14,168 nucleotides of DNA, taken from positions 1 to 14,168 of the forward strand of contig DCJK01000015.1 in the NCBI GenBank assembly GCA_002320005.1, read 5' to 3'. The position numbers and the translations under genes were made by a program. The notes under the pieces are model-generated. The model was not told the origin of the DNA, did not search any database, and saw nothing but the letters and a program-made list of their open reading frames with translations. This document shows, piece after piece, positions 5,597 to 13,627 of the stretch. Position 1 is the stretch's first letter. Every line of letters starts with the position of its first letter. Origin of the DNA: Firmicutes bacterium UBA1702 (GTDB lineage Bacteria > Bacillota > Clostridia > Peptostreptococcales > Anaerovoracaceae).

Positions 5597-7417
5597 GCAT
5601 CCATACCCATATATTCTGCCATCCCCGATAGCATAGCTACGCCTTGCCACTTTATCTCCGCTGTTTCCCTCTACGGTATTTACAATTCCTCCGCTAACGC
5701 TTTCTACAATTCCCACATGATCTACGCCTCCGTCATTTCCCCAATCGAAGAATATAATATCCCCCGCCGCCGGAACATAACTACCATCCTGAAACTGTCC
5801 TCTGGCACTGAACCAGTCTACACCGTCCGAACAAAGAGAGAATCTCGGTATCACACCACTGTCAATATAGCCGCACTGATCAGCGCACCATGACACAAAG
5901 CAGGCACACCATTCAACCCGGCTGTTAAATCCATACCAGCTCCAGTAGGTATCTCCTCCATTACTTTCCTGTGTCAGTGCCACCGCTACAATTGCGCCAC
6001 CGCCTGTTCCCGTTGGGATTCTTCCAAAGGCATAATAACGTAACACATGGGGAACATACTGTTTATCTCCATAACCACTCCAGCCCATGCGTGCCGCCAT
6101 CATATCGGAAAACTCTGCTGCATTTGCGGCAGTGTAGCCGCCATAGTTGCTTCTTGCCCACGAGATATATCCGTTTCCAAAGTTATAGCCCTGCAATGCC
6201 AGTTTGATATTCTGCATATCTATGGGATTCTCCACCCCGGCGCTCACAAGGCAGCTTTTTAATTCCTGCACCCCGCACTGGATGGAATACTCCGGATCCG
6301 TGATTCCATTGGGTTGCCTCGGATAACGTGTGTTAAAACCGCCCTCGGAACTCTGCATAGGATCAAGTCCTCTGCCGCCGCTCTCCTGCATCATGACCGC
6401 TTTAATCAGTTCTACATATTCTCCAATCCCATATTGGTTCGCATACTGACGGATCAGCGGCTCATACGCCTCTACCTCCGCACTGACGGGACTCACACTG
6501 TTGGAATTATCGCCACCTACCATGCAAAGAATCCCTCCAAACAGTATGACAATTACCAGAATCAATACTGCAATCCACCCGCCTGCACCAATTGCCACAA
6601 GTAAAGACTTTGTGGCTGCGATGATCGCCCGGACAGCGGCTATGGTTGTCCGGACGGTTGCTTTCGCTGCCTGCTGTGCTGTCCGTGCCGCCTGTCTTGC
6701 CGCCTGCGCCGCTTTCTGCGCTGTCTTTGCGGACGCTTTCGCCGCCTGTTGTGCTGCTTTTGCTGTCTGTTCAGTTGTTTTGAAGGTGGTTCGTGCTGTC
6801 CGTTCTGCGGTTTTCACTGTCCTGCCGGAGACTTTAATCGTTCCTTTCCCGGAACCCTTAATCGCCTGTCCTGCCTGATGGGTAGTCTTGATGGTCTTTT
6901 CGCCCCGGTCTGCGGTCTTAATGGTCTGCTTTGAAAGTTCCCGCATCTGTGACGCCTTTTTCTCCGCCGCCCTCTCCCCGGCTTGTTTCTGTGCCGCTTT
7001 TCTTCCTGCCTCCTGCCTTGCGGTTTTTGATAATTGCTCTTTCGGCTGGTAAACTTTTTCTTCGCTATGCGAAGAAAAAGAGGGACGCTCCCTCTCTGTG
7101 GTTCTGCGTTCCTCTTTCATTCCCGACATTCCCTGTTTTACGGAATCCGAAGTCTGTTTTTTCTCTTTCACATGGTCAATCGCTCTGCCGCCCTGCTTTG
7201 TGATTTGATGGACAGTTTCATGGGCAGCGGTATCTGCTCCATGCGTGATTTTATCCTGGGCATATTCCTCCGGCGTATCATAATGCTGTACCTGTGTCTG
7301 TTCCGCACTGTCCTTTGTACGGACATAAGCACGTTTTACCCGTTCCATACCTGTGACCGTCTTATCCAGTGCTTTTATATCCTTATGGATTTGGCGTGTC
7401 TTAATCTCCTTACTCAT
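5585..7417 (-). CDS. Membrane-anchored lysozyme-CHAP peptidoglycan hydrolase of the conjugation system
   Basis: A 610-residue bifunctional wall hydrolase, the VirB1-like enzyme that opens the cell wall for the transfer channel. Residues 1-260 are basic and then Ala/Lys/Thr-rich (TAKAAQQAAKASAKTAQKAAQAARQ), likely a long cytoplasmic helical region. One membrane segment lies at about 277-300 (GGWIAVLILVIVILFGGILCMV). Outside follow a CwlT-like lysozyme domain (about 312-465, catalytic Glu345 in MMQESGG, then LALQGYNFGNGYI) and a CHAP amidase/endopeptidase domain (about 475-608, Cys504 in VEWCACFVSWC, His567 in VDHVGIVE, Glu583 in TVEGNSGD). AGGAGG precedes the ATG. It is the last transfer gene before the RIT element. 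The final residues CLCD are encoded within the palindrome next to that element, so the natural C-terminus may have been altered. Confidence 0.88.
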   Translation of the reverse strand: MSKEIKTRQIHKDIKALDKTVTGMERVKRAYVRTKDSAEQTQVQHYDTPEEYAQDKITHGADTAAHETVHQITKQGGRAIDHVKEKKQTSDSVKQGMSGMKEERRTTERERPSFSSHSEEKVYQPKEQLSKTARQEAGRKAAQKQAGERAAEKKASQMRELSKQTIKTADRGEKTIKTTHQAGQAIKGSGKGTIKVSGRTVKTAERTARTTFKTTEQTAKAAQQAAKASAKTAQKAAQAARQAARTAQQAAKATVRTTIAAVRAIIAATKSLLVAIGAGGWIAVLILVIVILFGGILCMVGGDNSNSVSPVSAEVEAYEPLIRQYANQYGIGEYVELIKAVMMQESGGRGLDPMQSSEGGFNTRYPRQPNGITDPEYSIQCGVQELKSCLVSAGVENPIDMQNIKLALQGYNFGNGYISWARSNYGGYTAANAAEFSDMMAARMGWSGYGDKQYVPHVLRYYAFGRIPTGTGGGAIVAVALTQESNGGDTYWSWYGFNSRVEWCACFVSWCADQCGYIDSGVIPRFSLCSDGVDWFSARGQFQDGSYVPAAGDIIFFDWGNDGGVDHVGIVESVSGGIVNTVEGNSGDKVARRSYAIGDGRIYGYGCLCD

Positions 7418-7449
7418 GCCTGCCCTCCTTTTCGGATATGAAATTTCCC

Positions 7450-8292
7450 TTATTCCTCCACGATTTTCTTTGCCACTACTACAAGCCGTCCATTCGTTCT
7501 TGAATACTCACAAGTGGAAAGGGTAATCAGCTTGTCCCCATACTCTGCGGTCGCGCCCGTATCATACAACGCAAGGGATTTACACTGTTCTACATACTCG
7601 GTAAATTCTTCCGACTTTTCTGCATTGGAAAATAGATAATACTTATATCCCGCATCATCATATACAGTAGTCTTAAATACCATAACGATTTCATATTCTG
7701 CGGTTTCCGTCAGCGTATCAAAGCGGATTGTCTTATGGTTCTTGTAAAATTCTTTGCTTTCATACTCCATCAGCCCTGTAAACATGGAACCATTCTTCAT
7801 GTGGTGTCCGTAAATGATAACATTGTCGCTCGGTTCTATCGGATCGCAATGCTCCGCAATATAAGGCACACCATAATCGCTATATGCTTTTTCAAAGTTA
7901 TGCTTCAAATAAAAATCGGGATTGTCCGGCGTATACATGACCGGATAGTTGATCTGCGTCCCATCAACGGTAATCCACCCCGCCATATCATTGTTTAAGT
8001 TGAATAATTCCCGGTATTGCTCCAAAGGGGACTGTTCCTCTGTCTCTCCGGTTTTGTCCGTATCTTCTTCCGGCATATCCTTCGCCTGCTCTACCATCTC
8101 CGCTAACTGTGTAAATTCCTCCTCCGCTTTGTTTGCATTTGCATAGTGGCTGATGATCTGGAATACAGAAACAGAAAAAAGCAGGAGACAGATTACCGCT
8201 CCTGCAAGATACAGTTTCTTTTTTGTGCTGAGATTCTTCAGATTCAATTTTAAGTTCAGATTCTTCAAAGTTTCCTCCATTCCTGCGGACAT
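7450..8292 (-). CDS. srtB: Class B sortase
   Basis: A transpeptidase of up to 280 residues that anchors surface proteins to peptidoglycan. One membrane segment lies at about 27-47 (YLAGAVICLLLFSVSVFQII), followed by an acidic linker and the sortase domain from about 95. The catalytic set is visible: His163 in YGHHMKNGSMF, Cys261 in LSTCEYS, Arg269 in NGRLVVVAKK. The insertion before the active-site strand and the TLSTCEYS form mark class B. The start is uncertain: ATG 8292 has only a weak upstream site, while GGAGG lies 5 bases before an in-frame TTG codon at residue 9, so translation might begin there (8268). No substrate with a recognisable sorting signal is encoded in the window. Sortases of this class are common next to the wall hydrolase in Clostridia conjugative elements. 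Confidence 0.88.
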   Translation of the reverse strand: MSAGMEETLKNLNLKLNLKNLSTKKKLYLAGAVICLLLFSVSVFQIISHYANANKAEEEFTQLAEMVEQAKDMPEEDTDKTGETEEQSPLEQYRELFNLNNDMAGWITVDGTQINYPVMYTPDNPDFYLKHNFEKAYSDYGVPYIAEHCDPIEPSDNVIIYGHHMKNGSMFTGLMEYESKEFYKNHKTIRFDTLTETAEYEIVMVFKTTVYDDAGYKYYLFSNAEKSEEFTEYVEQCKSLALYDTGATAEYGDKLITLSTCEYSRTNGRLVVVAKKIVEE

Positions 8293-8349
8293 TTCACGTC
8301 CACGCTGTTTTGATAATGATTAACTGTCTATGGTTCCAACTGTTGCGTG

Positions 8350-9120
8350 TTACCGCCCCTGCTCTTTCTGCGGCACTGGAAGTTTTGGGACAGACGCTTT
8401 CTCACTTTTCAGTTTCTTTAATTCTTCTTTTACGGACGGTTTTTTCCCCCGCTCCATAAACTTCTCCAGTTTCTTCATCGCCCGGTCTGTCCCCTGCTCC
8501 ATGCGCTCAAAGCCTCTGCCACATGCAAGATAGGCTTTTTCAATCCGTGCGGTAATCCCCTTGTCCATGTTCTGCGGCTCCATCTCTTTTGCCGCTTTTC
8601 CCATGAGAATCCTGCCTGCGTTCTTTGCATGGCTCTTTGCCTCATGAATCTCACTGCTGATAACCGCCATCTGATCCGCACGGTCATTCATGCTCTCTTT
8701 CCCACTGCGAAACGCCTCCTTCAACCGGGAGAGGGCGGACGGAATTTTCATTGCCTCTACCACTTTCTGTAAGGCTCCCACACCCTTTTCCTTAAATATC
8801 TGCACTGCCTGTTTTGCCGACTTCACAATATTTTCCCGGACGGTCTTTAACTGGCTGCCGATTTCCCCGATCTTGTTCTCTGCCCCCTCCATAAGACAGG
8901 TAGCAGATGATTTCACACCTTTATCCTGTATCTGTGTAAGCTGCCCTTTCACTTCTTTTAATTCCTTCAGCACCTCTCCAAACTGACTTTCCATGTTGTC
9001 AAGGTAATTCACAAGAGATTCCACCTCCTGACGCTCTTTCATCAGCCTGTTCTGCTCCAGTACCCGGAGCAGATCAATAATCTCCGGCTGTTCACTCAAT
9101 TTTGCCTGTGCTGCACCCAT
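8350..9120 (-). CDS. Conjugative-element accessory protein, DUF6674-like
   Basis: A 256-residue, highly charged, almost wholly helical protein with no membrane segment or signal peptide. The first half (LLRVLEQNRLMKERQEVESLVNYLDNMESQFGEVLKELKEVKGQLTQIQDK) has strong coiled-coil character; the C-terminal 70 residues are Lys/Glu-rich (FMERGKKPSVKEELKKLKSEKASVPKLP). Proteins beginning MGAAQAKLSEQPEIIDLL occur between the VirB4 and sortase genes in Clostridia conjugative elements and, to my recollection, carry the label DUF6674; this was not searched. AAGGAGG lies 10 bases before the ATG. The function is unknown; a cytoplasmic scaffold or partner of the transfer machinery is a guess from context. 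Confidence 0.75.
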   Translation of the reverse strand: MGAAQAKLSEQPEIIDLLRVLEQNRLMKERQEVESLVNYLDNMESQFGEVLKELKEVKGQLTQIQDKGVKSSATCLMEGAENKIGEIGSQLKTVRENIVKSAKQAVQIFKEKGVGALQKVVEAMKIPSALSRLKEAFRSGKESMNDRADQMAVISSEIHEAKSHAKNAGRILMGKAAKEMEPQNMDKGITARIEKAYLACGRGFERMEQGTDRAMKKLEKFMERGKKPSVKEELKKLKSEKASVPKLPVPQKEQGR

Positions 9121-9139
9121 ATTTTAAAGCCTCCTTTTC

Positions 9140-9547
9140 CTATCTTTCTTTCCCTGCACTTTTCTCTTTCACTGGCGGCAGTTCCCGGCAATATTCCGGG
9201 TATCTCTGCCGGATCGCCTCATAAAAATACGGGGCATATCCGCAATCAAATATCTCATAAGGCGTTGACATCCGCTCATCTCCCGGCTCCGTATATCCAT
9301 TCCATAGGTTAAAGGCTAAACGTGTAAGCCTTACTGTGCCGCCTGTCTGCCAGCCCTCGTGAAGTCCCTCCGGTTTGATCTGATGTTTTTCAAAATCAAA
9401 CAGCCTGCCCACATTTCTCCTCGCTGTATCAGAAATACCGACGCAATAGAAAAATGCACGATGATAACTGTCGTGATTATCACACTTTTTCAGCATAGAA
9501 AAGAAAAAATTCTCATGCTCCTTTGACGCAAATCGAAATTCTGCCAT
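9140..9547 (-). CDS. Conjugative-element accessory protein, DUF6075-like
   Basis: A soluble protein of 135 residues without membrane segments. Distinct stretches are FRFASKEHENFFFSMLKKC, SYHRAFFYCVGISDTARRNVGRLFDFEKHQI, GGTVRLTRLAFNLWNGYTEP and TPYEIFDCGYAPYFYEAIRQRYPEYCREL. The pattern matches small proteins found downstream of VirB4 in Clostridia conjugative elements, which I recall as DUF6075; not searched. GGGAGG sits 5 bases before the ATG. It is separated from VirB4 by a strong intrinsic terminator, so its expression depends on read-through or a local promoter. It ends 19 bp before the next gene. No function is known to me. Confidence 0.75.
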   Translation of the reverse strand: MAEFRFASKEHENFFFSMLKKCDNHDSYHRAFFYCVGISDTARRNVGRLFDFEKHQIKPEGLHEGWQTGGTVRLTRLAFNLWNGYTEPGDERMSTPYEIFDCGYAPYFYEAIRQRYPEYCRELPPVKEKSAGKER

Positions 9548-9561
9548 AGATACCTCCCTTC

Positions 9562-9605
9562 AAAAAGGCAGCCTGCCAGCGCTCACGCCGCTGGCCAGAC
9601 TGCCT
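9562..9605 (-). terminator. Intrinsic terminator/attenuator inside the transfer operon
   Basis: On the minus strand AGGCAG (9605-9600) pairs with CTGCCT (9571-9566), and inside it GCCAGCG pairs with CGCTGGC around a 7-base loop. TTTTT (9566-9562) follows at once. It lies between VirB4 and the DUF6075-like gene, 8 bases before that gene's ribosome site, so it would lower expression of the accessory, sortase and hydrolase genes relative to the channel genes. Confidence 0.8.
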
Positions 9606-9650
9606 ATCACATTCGGTTTTATTGTTTCTGCATTTTATATAGATGCAGCA

Positions 9651-11990
9651 TTACGTCCGGTTCCGGTTCATGCTGTCCTCCCCCGGCTTGGTTGTCATCA
9701 GTTTATACAGCCTCGTATTCTTCGGAAATTTATTGATAAAAGGCACAAGGGAACTTCCGTACTTAATTAAGCCACACCCTGCGTCCGCATTTGTGATATA
9801 ACTCATCTGCTCGTTGGAGATATTCAGTAACTCCGCAAGTTTCTGTCGGTCTGATGCCGCCTGATTCAGCATGACGATATATTCACTGTTGGATAACATA
9901 GTACTGGCAAGCACAGAATCCAGAAGATACTCCACATTCTGCGTGATGGCGTTCGGAAAGGCATTTCTCTTTCTGAACCGTCTCCATGCGGAATTGAAAA
10001 ATGCACCGGAATACTCATTCTCGAATACCACATGAAACTCGTCTAAGAAAATATGGGTACGCTTGCCCTTTTTCCAGTTCTCCGTCACACGGTTTAACAT
10101 AGCGTCCGTGATAACCAGAAGTCCCATTGTTTTCAACTGCTTTCCTAAATCCATGATGTCATACACCACCATACGGTTATTCACGTCCACATTGCTCTCA
10201 TGGGCGAAAGCGTCCAGACTTCCGCTTGTGAACAGTTCCAATGCCAGCGCAAGGTCTTTTGCCTCCCGTTCCGGCTGCGCCAGCATTTTTTCACGAAGAA
10301 CACATAAGGTCGGTACTGCGCCGCCCTTCCGGTAATCTTCATATACGTCCCCGGTACAGCGGTCAATGATGGATTTCTCTTTTGCACTGACACCTTTTTT
10401 ATCTAACTGCTCAAATAAAGACAGCACGAACTCGGACTTATCAATGACCGGATTTCCTCCATCTCCATAGCCCTCTACCATATCCATCGCATTGATATGG
10501 TCACGGCTTCCCGCCGCAATCCGTATCACTTCGCCGCCCATCGCCTCGATCAGTGACGCATACTCTCGCTCCGGATCACAGATCAGAATATCATCTCCGG
10601 TAGCCAGCGCCAGGAACACGATCAGCATTTTCGCGCTGAAGGACTTCCCGCTTCCCGGTACGCCAAGCAGGAAAGAGTTTGGATTCAACAGTTTTTCTTT
10701 ATTACACATAATCAGATTATGGGAGATAGCATTTTCCCCGCAATAGATACCGCCCTCGTCCATAATCTCCTGCACCCGAAAAGGCATAAGAACCGCAAGG
10801 CTTTCCGTTGTCAGGGTACGGAGCGCATTGATCTTCCGGTGTCCAATCGGCAACACGGTATTCAGTCCATCCATCTGCTGATATTTCAATACCGCCATCT
10901 GGCACAAATGCTTTCTTGCGATGGTCAGCAGCGTATCCGTATCAGTGTCAAGCTGCTCTTTGGTGTCGGCTGTATGCACCACGGTCAGCACCGCAAACAT
11001 CATTCTCTGGTCACGGGTGGTCAGATCGTCCAGAAACTCCTTGCTCTCTTTCCTCTGTTGCTCCATATCGTAGGGAACCACTGCGGAGAAGTTATTGTTT
11101 GCGTTCTGCCGCCTCTGCCAGTTCGTGATATTGGTTTCCACACCTAATAAGCGGTTTTCCACTTCTCTCACAGCTTCATCCGTTGGAATCGGGATAATAT
11201 CAATGCTCATCATCAGGTTGCGGTTTAAGTCTGTCAATTCTGCAATCATGTTGTCCTTGATATAAGACGCATACTCCCGCAAAAACAGCACACGCCCGTA
11301 TCGGTTCCCCATACGGAAATGGTCTTTTTCAAACTCCAGCGAATCCGGGCAGATAAAATCTTTAAAACTATGCCCTTTCTTCATAGTCTTAGATAAATCA
11401 AAATAGAATCCCGTCTCCTCTCCAGTACGGTAAAAATCATGCAGCGCCCTTAACTTATCCGTTGCGTCCATTTCCGTACATTTGGAACCGAGCCGCATAA
11501 AGTGGGCAGTTAAGTCCGTACCCACACGGGCAAAATACGTCCTCGCCTCCTCAATGCTCTTTTTATAGACGGATACCGTCACATATTTTTCCTGCACCAT
11601 GCTGTTCGCCCCGGTTACTTTTTCAAGCAGCATGGCATTGTATTCTTTCCGGTATAAATCCAGTCCGTCCTCCTGCATGGGAATCAAAATTGCTTTTTCA
11701 AAGTCCTGACGGTTCAGCCTCCGGTTGTTGATCGTGATTTTTGTGGTTGCCCCACTGTCAAAGGAATTTAAGAGTTCGCTGTATTCCAGAAACATCGCCT
11801 CCTTATCCTCCCGGCTTGCTACCGCATAGTTGATGTCCACGAATTTATACGTCCGGGCAAATTTGTTCTTCCCAATCTGGAAAATCCCGTCTCCCCAAAT
11901 CGCCTGAATCGGAATCGCCTGCTGGACGCTTTTTGGTACTGCGAATTTCTCTTTATCCTGCTTAAAAATATTGTTCAAGGTCTTAATCAT
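9651..11990 (-). CDS. virB4: VirB4-family conjugation ATPase (TraE/TrsE-like)
   Basis: A 779-residue ATPase that powers assembly of the type IV secretion channel and substrate transfer at the inner face of the membrane. The N-terminal 400 residues form the VirB4 partner-binding domain. The RecA-like motor begins with Walker A GVPGSGKSF (about 443-451, Lys449), followed by CDPEREYASLIEAMGGEVIRI, a strand typical of VirB4, and Walker B HIFLDEFH (about 647-653). ITQNVEYLL and LNQAASDRQKLAELL near the C-terminus fit the sensor region. Length is normal for Gram-positive VirB4. The ATG at 11990 overlaps the PrgI gene end by 8 bases, with AGGAGG 12 bases upstream. At its stop codon (GTAATG) a 10-codon frame, MLHLYKMQKQ, begins in an overlapping ATG. 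Confidence 0.93.
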   Translation of the reverse strand: MIKTLNNIFKQDKEKFAVPKSVQQAIPIQAIWGDGIFQIGKNKFARTYKFVDINYAVASREDKEAMFLEYSELLNSFDSGATTKITINNRRLNRQDFEKAILIPMQEDGLDLYRKEYNAMLLEKVTGANSMVQEKYVTVSVYKKSIEEARTYFARVGTDLTAHFMRLGSKCTEMDATDKLRALHDFYRTGEETGFYFDLSKTMKKGHSFKDFICPDSLEFEKDHFRMGNRYGRVLFLREYASYIKDNMIAELTDLNRNLMMSIDIIPIPTDEAVREVENRLLGVETNITNWQRRQNANNNFSAVVPYDMEQQRKESKEFLDDLTTRDQRMMFAVLTVVHTADTKEQLDTDTDTLLTIARKHLCQMAVLKYQQMDGLNTVLPIGHRKINALRTLTTESLAVLMPFRVQEIMDEGGIYCGENAISHNLIMCNKEKLLNPNSFLLGVPGSGKSFSAKMLIVFLALATGDDILICDPEREYASLIEAMGGEVIRIAAGSRDHINAMDMVEGYGDGGNPVIDKSEFVLSLFEQLDKKGVSAKEKSIIDRCTGDVYEDYRKGGAVPTLCVLREKMLAQPEREAKDLALALELFTSGSLDAFAHESNVDVNNRMVVYDIMDLGKQLKTMGLLVITDAMLNRVTENWKKGKRTHIFLDEFHVVFENEYSGAFFNSAWRRFRKRNAFPNAITQNVEYLLDSVLASTMLSNSEYIVMLNQAASDRQKLAELLNISNEQMSYITNADAGCGLIKYGSSLVPFINKFPKNTRLYKLMTTKPGEDSMNRNRT

Positions 11991-12348
11991 GCCGCTTTAA
12001 TTCCTCCTTTTCATGGACTTCAATCGTTGGTTTCAGAATCTCATAATAGAGATTCTCCGGGGCAAACAGCAGGCGTTTAGGTATCAAAAACTCTGACTTG
12101 ATCCACGCCATAATAAACTGCTCTGCGTTCATTCCGTGATACTTCACAAATCCCATCGCCGCAAAGGGGGCAGCCCCCAAAATGCACACCCAGCTTACCG
12201 TCTCCGTTCCCAAATGCGGACGGAGCAAAAAATAAAGCCCGACAGCAACGCCGCAGGCTAAAATCGAAAAAATGAACTGCCGCATGGACAATCCAAAAAA
12301 CATGGATTCCGTATAATTACGGATTTCCCGGTTAATTTTTACTTCCAA
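11983..12348 (-). CDS. PrgI-family conjugation membrane protein
   Basis: A small membrane protein of 121 residues, the PrgI/VirB3-like component that sits beside VirB4 in Gram-positive type IV secretion. EVKINREIRNYTESMFFGLSMRQFIFSILACG is the characteristic start; two membrane segments follow at about 25-43 and 52-70. The soluble C-terminal part (KSEFLIPKRLLFAPENLYYEILKPTIE) matches the family. The start is a TTG at 12348: AGGAGG lies 9 bases upstream and the only nearby ATG is in another frame that ends quickly. It begins 13 bp after the VirB6-like gene and overlaps VirB4 by 8 bases. Confidence 0.88.
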   Translation of the reverse strand: MEVKINREIRNYTESMFFGLSMRQFIFSILACGVAVGLYFLLRPHLGTETVSWVCILGAAPFAAMGFVKYHGMNAEQFIMAWIKSEFLIPKRLLFAPENLYYEILKPTIEVHEKEELKRHD

Positions 12349-12361
12349 TTCATAACACCTC

Positions 12362-13198
12362 CTACAATCCCATCATCTCACGCACAACCCTATCTGCCAT
12401 TTTGACTGTACCAACCAAAACAAGCATATTGAAGATTAACTCTCCGATATAACTCCATACCATTGTGACTGCCGCAGCGTCCGGGTCTACCACGGGCGGG
12501 GATGCTGCAAATACGGAAAAGATGATACACGCCAGTACAATGATCGCACCCTCAAGGCACACTGACGCATAAGATTTGAGAAAACTCTTGCCCACGTTCT
12601 GGCTCGGCTCCCCGGCAAACGATGATAAAGGGATTGGAGCGATAGCGGTATACAGATACAGGCGGAAAAAACGCCCATACACACTCATAATCATAATGAA
12701 AGACAGTACCGTAATAAACAGCCCGCCAATCAATGTGACCGCCCATAACGGGATACTCTCAAAAAAGCCACAATCCTCCACCGCCTCCACAATCTCCGTC
12801 GGAAGAACGGTCTGCTGTGCGCTCCCAAAGCCTGCGGTATTCATAATCGTACTGATCGTTCCCTGCACGATATTGAACAGTGCCATCATCAGTTCCAGTC
12901 CATAAGTGATCACGCCTTTCGCAAGGGCAAAGCGGATAAAAAGTTTCAATGCGTGTTCTGGTTTCTTCACTTCCACAAAGGAACCGCACGTCTTGACTAC
13001 GCCAACCACAAAAAACAAAACCAACAGCGCATACCCGATTGCCAGCAATGCCCCGTGTATATTCACAATCACGTTCCAGATACTCCCACCCTTAAAGGTT
13101 TCCGGGGACTGCGTAAGTATCTGCCAGATTTCCGCTAGTTTTTCATTCCATGTGTCAAGCGCATTTTGAAGATTCTGCACTACCCAGTTATCAGACAC
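12362..13198 (-). CDS. VirB6/TrbL-like conjugal transfer membrane protein (CD0411 type)
   Basis: A 278-residue polytopic membrane protein, the proposed inner channel component. Hydrophobic segments lie at about 46-70 (IHGALLAIGYALLVLFFVVGVV), 95-115, 152-176 (WAVTLIGGLFITVLSFIMIMSVY), 178-200 (LYLYTAIAPIPLSSF), 218-236 (EGAIIVLACIIFSVFAA) and 250-268. The RFFRLYLYTAIAPIPLSSFAGE stretch is typical for TrbL-like proteins of Clostridia elements. The start is GTG at 13198, with AGGAGG 10 bases upstream; no ATG is available in frame nearby. The 80-bp gap before it contains no strong signal beyond a weak CCGGG/CCCGG hairpin. Confidence 0.87.
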   Translation of the reverse strand: MSDNWVVQNLQNALDTWNEKLAEIWQILTQSPETFKGGSIWNVIVNIHGALLAIGYALLVLFFVVGVVKTCGSFVEVKKPEHALKLFIRFALAKGVITYGLELMMALFNIVQGTISTIMNTAGFGSAQQTVLPTEIVEAVEDCGFFESIPLWAVTLIGGLFITVLSFIMIMSVYGRFFRLYLYTAIAPIPLSSFAGEPSQNVGKSFLKSYASVCLEGAIIVLACIIFSVFAASPPVVDPDAAAVTMVWSYIGELIFNMLVLVGTVKMADRVVREMMGL

Positions 13199-13278
13199 AC
13201 TCGTTACACCTCCTCTGCCGGGACAGACAAAACGCCTACCCCGGTTTCTTAATTTCTGCTGTCTTAAAAGTTACGGTA

Positions 13279-13623
13279 TCAGCCTGTGATCAAAGTCAAG
13301 ATTTCTTTTGCAAAGGTAATGATAATGCCGCCTGCCAGTGTCAAAAATCCGTTTGCCCTCTGGCTCGGATCGTGAGATTTTAATGACAAGCCTACCTGTA
13401 CAATACCAAATCCCAACAGAATCATACCGATAGCACGGATCAGCCCGAAAATAAAGTCGGACAGGTTATTGACTACCGTCAGCGGATCTCCTGCCGCAAA
13501 TACGGTTCCCGTACCAAGCGTCAGCATAAGCACCATTGCGGCATAAACTGCCATCGCCCTTTTTGCCCTGCGGCTCATGGGAAGTTTACGTATTTCCTTT
13601 TTTCTCTCATTTCTGTTTCTCAT
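13279..13623 (-). CDS. Maff2-family conjugation protein (VirB2-like pilin candidate)
   Basis: A small protein of 114 residues. A basic N-terminus (MRNRNERKKEIRKLPMSRRAKRA) precedes a hydrophobic stretch ending in GTGTVFAAG, resembling a signal peptide with an AxA-like cleavage site around residue 43-45. Two further hydrophobic segments follow, GLIRAIGMILLGFGIVQVGLSL and GFLTLAGGIIITFAKEILTLITG. The tail NGFLTLAGGIIITFAKEIL is the hallmark of Maff2 proteins. By position and topology it is comparable to VirB2 pilins, but that role is inferred. AGGAGG lies 9 bases before the ATG; it starts 4 bp after the VirD4 stop. Confidence 0.88.
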   Translation of the reverse strand: MRNRNERKKEIRKLPMSRRAKRAMAVYAAMVLMLTLGTGTVFAAGDPLTVVNNLSDFIFGLIRAIGMILLGFGIVQVGLSLKSHDPSQRANGFLTLAGGIIITFAKEILTLITG

Positions 13624-13627
13624 TGCT

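Noticed and set aside
6640..6800. Repetitive DNA that might suggest a repeat array.
   Set aside because: The similarity comes from degenerate coding of Ala/Gln/Lys/Thr heptad-like residues; there are no constant repeats with unique spacers, so it is neither CRISPR nor a tandem satellite.
6501..6878. A 125-codon plus-strand open frame, rich in Ala, Cys and Val, opposite the wall-hydrolase gene.
   Set aside because: It is the mirror of the Ala/Lys/Thr-rich helical segment, whose codon bias removes stops on the opposite strand. It has no ribosome site and no recognisable family.
10719..11147. A 142-codon plus-strand open frame inside VirB4.
   Set aside because: VirB4 on the minus strand has continuous family features over the same bases; the plus-strand frame has no ribosome site and no coherent domain.
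13199..13278. CCGGG/CCCGG inverted repeat between the Maff2 and VirB6-like genes as a terminator.
   Set aside because: The stem is only 5 bp around a long loop and has no T-run after it on the minus strand.
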